Virus record (IMG/VR): IMGVR_UViG_3300048800_000030
Span: 1-30,417 of that record
Reading direction: 5' to 3' (one strand)
Length of the DNA: 30,417 nucleotides
Source: a virus
The notes beneath the pieces were generated by a model, which saw only the letters and a list, made by a program, of their open reading frames with translations, did no database searches and was not told the origin of the DNA. This document shows, piece after piece, positions 29,341 to 30,417 of the stretch. Position numbers and translations under genes: made by a program. The stretch's first letter is position 1, and each line of letters starts with the position of its first letter.

Positions 29341-29391
29341 ATGAGCGATGGTTCCACAGTTGAGCCCTCACTAGAAGCAAAAGAAATTTAA
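29341..29391 (+). CDS. 16-residue leader peptide
   Basis: MSDGSTVEPSLEAKEI begins at the predicted first transcribed base and stops before the AAGGAG of the capsid gene. It is likely a by-product of the promoter layout, possibly translated leaderless; its significance is uncertain. Confidence 0.3.
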   Translation: MSDGSTVEPSLEAKEI

Positions 29392-29409
29392 CTCAACAAG
29401 GAGTCTCTC

Positions 29410-30408
29410 ATGACTGACATTCTCTTGACTGGCGACATCTCAAATCGTACGGCAGCGTACGTGATAGTGCCGCTACTGAAACGCCATGACGCGAACATGC
29501 TTCTGGAGCGGTTCGGCCAGGCGTTTGTGATACCCACCCGTTCAACCAAAGTCGCAGTCTTCCGCCGCTACGAGGCCCTGGCCTTGGCGATCACCGCGCT
29601 GGTCGAAGGCGTGACCCCCTTCGGCACCAAGCCGACGATCACAGATTATAGTGCCACCCTGCAAGAGTACGGTGATTTCCTGGCCTACTCCGGGTTCATG
29701 GTGGACACCCACCAAGATCCGATTCTGCAGGAATACGGCTCCCTCGCCGTGCAGCAAGCTGCGGAAACCATCGAGACCCTTCGCTGGAACGTGGTCAAGG
29801 CCGGCACGCAGGTCGGCTACACCAACGGCGGCATCACCACGGTCAACACTCCGATCAACCTGAACGCCCAACGCACGGCGACCGCAGCGATGCTCCGCCA
29901 GCGCGCGAAGCCGATCACCAGCATGGTGTCCTCAAGCCCCGACTTCCGCACGGAACCGGTCGAACCTGGTTTCGTTGGTATCCATCACACGGACCTGACG
30001 AACGACATCCGCAACATGCAAGGGTACATATCGACCAAGCAGTACGCGAACAACACCAAGTTGTTCCCCGGCGAGCACGGCGCGGTGGAAGACGTGCGCT
30101 ACTGCCGTAGCGTCCTGTACACCCCGTATGCGGGTACGGTCAGCGTTTACGGCGGTGCATCGACCACGATGCGCAACACCGGCGGGTACGCGGACGTGTA
30201 CTCGGTTCTGTACATCTCGGCCGACGCCTACGGTATCGTGGCGCTGAAGGGCTCAAACGCGATGTCGCTGATCGCCCACAACCCCGGATCGTCCGGCTCG
30301 GCTGACCCGCTGAACCAACGCGGGACACTTGGATGGAAAGTTGCGACCACGAGTGTAATCTTGAACGATAATTGGTTATATCGGCTACACTGCGCAGCGA
30401 CTCTGTAG
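29410..30408 (+). CDS. major capsid protein, N4-gp56 family
   Basis: A 332-residue protein, complete in the window. The N-terminal arm region PLLKRHDANMLLERFGQAFV then PTRSTKVAVFRRYEALALAI, the later LQEYGDFLAYSGFMVDTHQD, the central FVGIHHTDLTNDIRNM and the C-terminal VYSVLYISADAYGIVALKG and GTLGWKVATTSVILNDNWLY are typical of the HK97-fold capsid proteins grouped with N4 gp56. It should form the icosahedral shell. CAAGGAGTCTCTC precedes the ATG. Its own promoter upstream suits high expression. Only nine bases remain after the stop. Confidence 0.88.
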   Translation: MTDILLTGDISNRTAAYVIVPLLKRHDANMLLERFGQAFVIPTRSTKVAVFRRYEALALAITALVEGVTPFGTKPTITDYSATLQEYGDFLAYSGFMVDTHQDPILQEYGSLAVQQAAETIETLRWNVVKAGTQVGYTNGGITTVNTPINLNAQRTATAAMLRQRAKPITSMVSSSPDFRTEPVEPGFVGIHHTDLTNDIRNMQGYISTKQYANNTKLFPGEHGAVEDVRYCRSVLYTPYAGTVSVYGGASTTMRNTGGYADVYSVLYISADAYGIVALKGSNAMSLIAHNPGSSGSADPLNQRGTLGWKVATTSVILNDNWLYRLHCAATL

Positions 30409-30417
30409 GATCGCGAG

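Overview
The window is part of a tailed dsDNA bacteriophage genome (Caudoviricetes). The evidence is a complete head-assembly block on the + strand (small and large terminase, portal, scaffold-like protein, decoration-like protein, N4-gp56-type major capsid protein) and a replication and nucleotide-metabolism block on the - strand (helicase, family A DNA polymerase, dNMP kinase, nucleases, RNA ligase). Sigma70-like promoters and strong Shine-Dalgarno sites fit a Gram-negative bacterial host. The sequence does not identify that host. No integrase, lysogeny repressor, tRNA or CRISPR array was recognised.

Layout. Positions 1-18084 are transcribed leftward. Reading from 18084 down, there is first a zinc-binding protein. 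It is followed by a chain of about 30 small, mostly unrecognised genes (17447 to 8599). Then come the recognisable enzymes: HD phosphohydrolase, SprT-like metalloprotease, PolA, a GIY-YIG homing endonuclease, dNMP kinase, metallophosphoesterase, a RecB/Cas4-like nuclease, an Rnl2-type RNA ligase, a VRR-NUC nuclease, a DksA/TraR zinc finger, and a helicase cut by the window edge. Most junctions are 1-11 base overlaps of stop and start (usually ATGA), so the arm is probably translated with strong coupling. The overlaps also fix many true start codons and reveal several genes of 18-55 codons. The only substantial gap inside this chain (10587-10793) holds an apparent three-way-junction RNA fold.

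Positions 18085-18973 are a divergent control region. It has an AT-rich part, then eight repeats built on a GGGGTAC/GTACCCC dyad, mostly spaced by about two or three helical turns, and then a rightward promoter. This could be an operator array, a replication origin, or both.

Positions 18974-30408 are transcribed rightward: two or three early small genes, the terminase small subunit, an Acb2-type anti-CBASS sponge, a run of small genes, terminase large subunit, an HNH homing endonuclease, portal, scaffold-like protein, decoration-like protein and major capsid protein. Three rightward promoters (before 19416, 28474 and 29410) share an -10 of the form YATACT with an ATG exactly at the predicted transcription start. 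Each ATG opens a tiny ORF.

The most notable items are the Acb2 homologue, the phased dyad array, the structured RNA candidate, the +1-ATG promoters and a zinc-knuckle insertion in the DNA polymerase.
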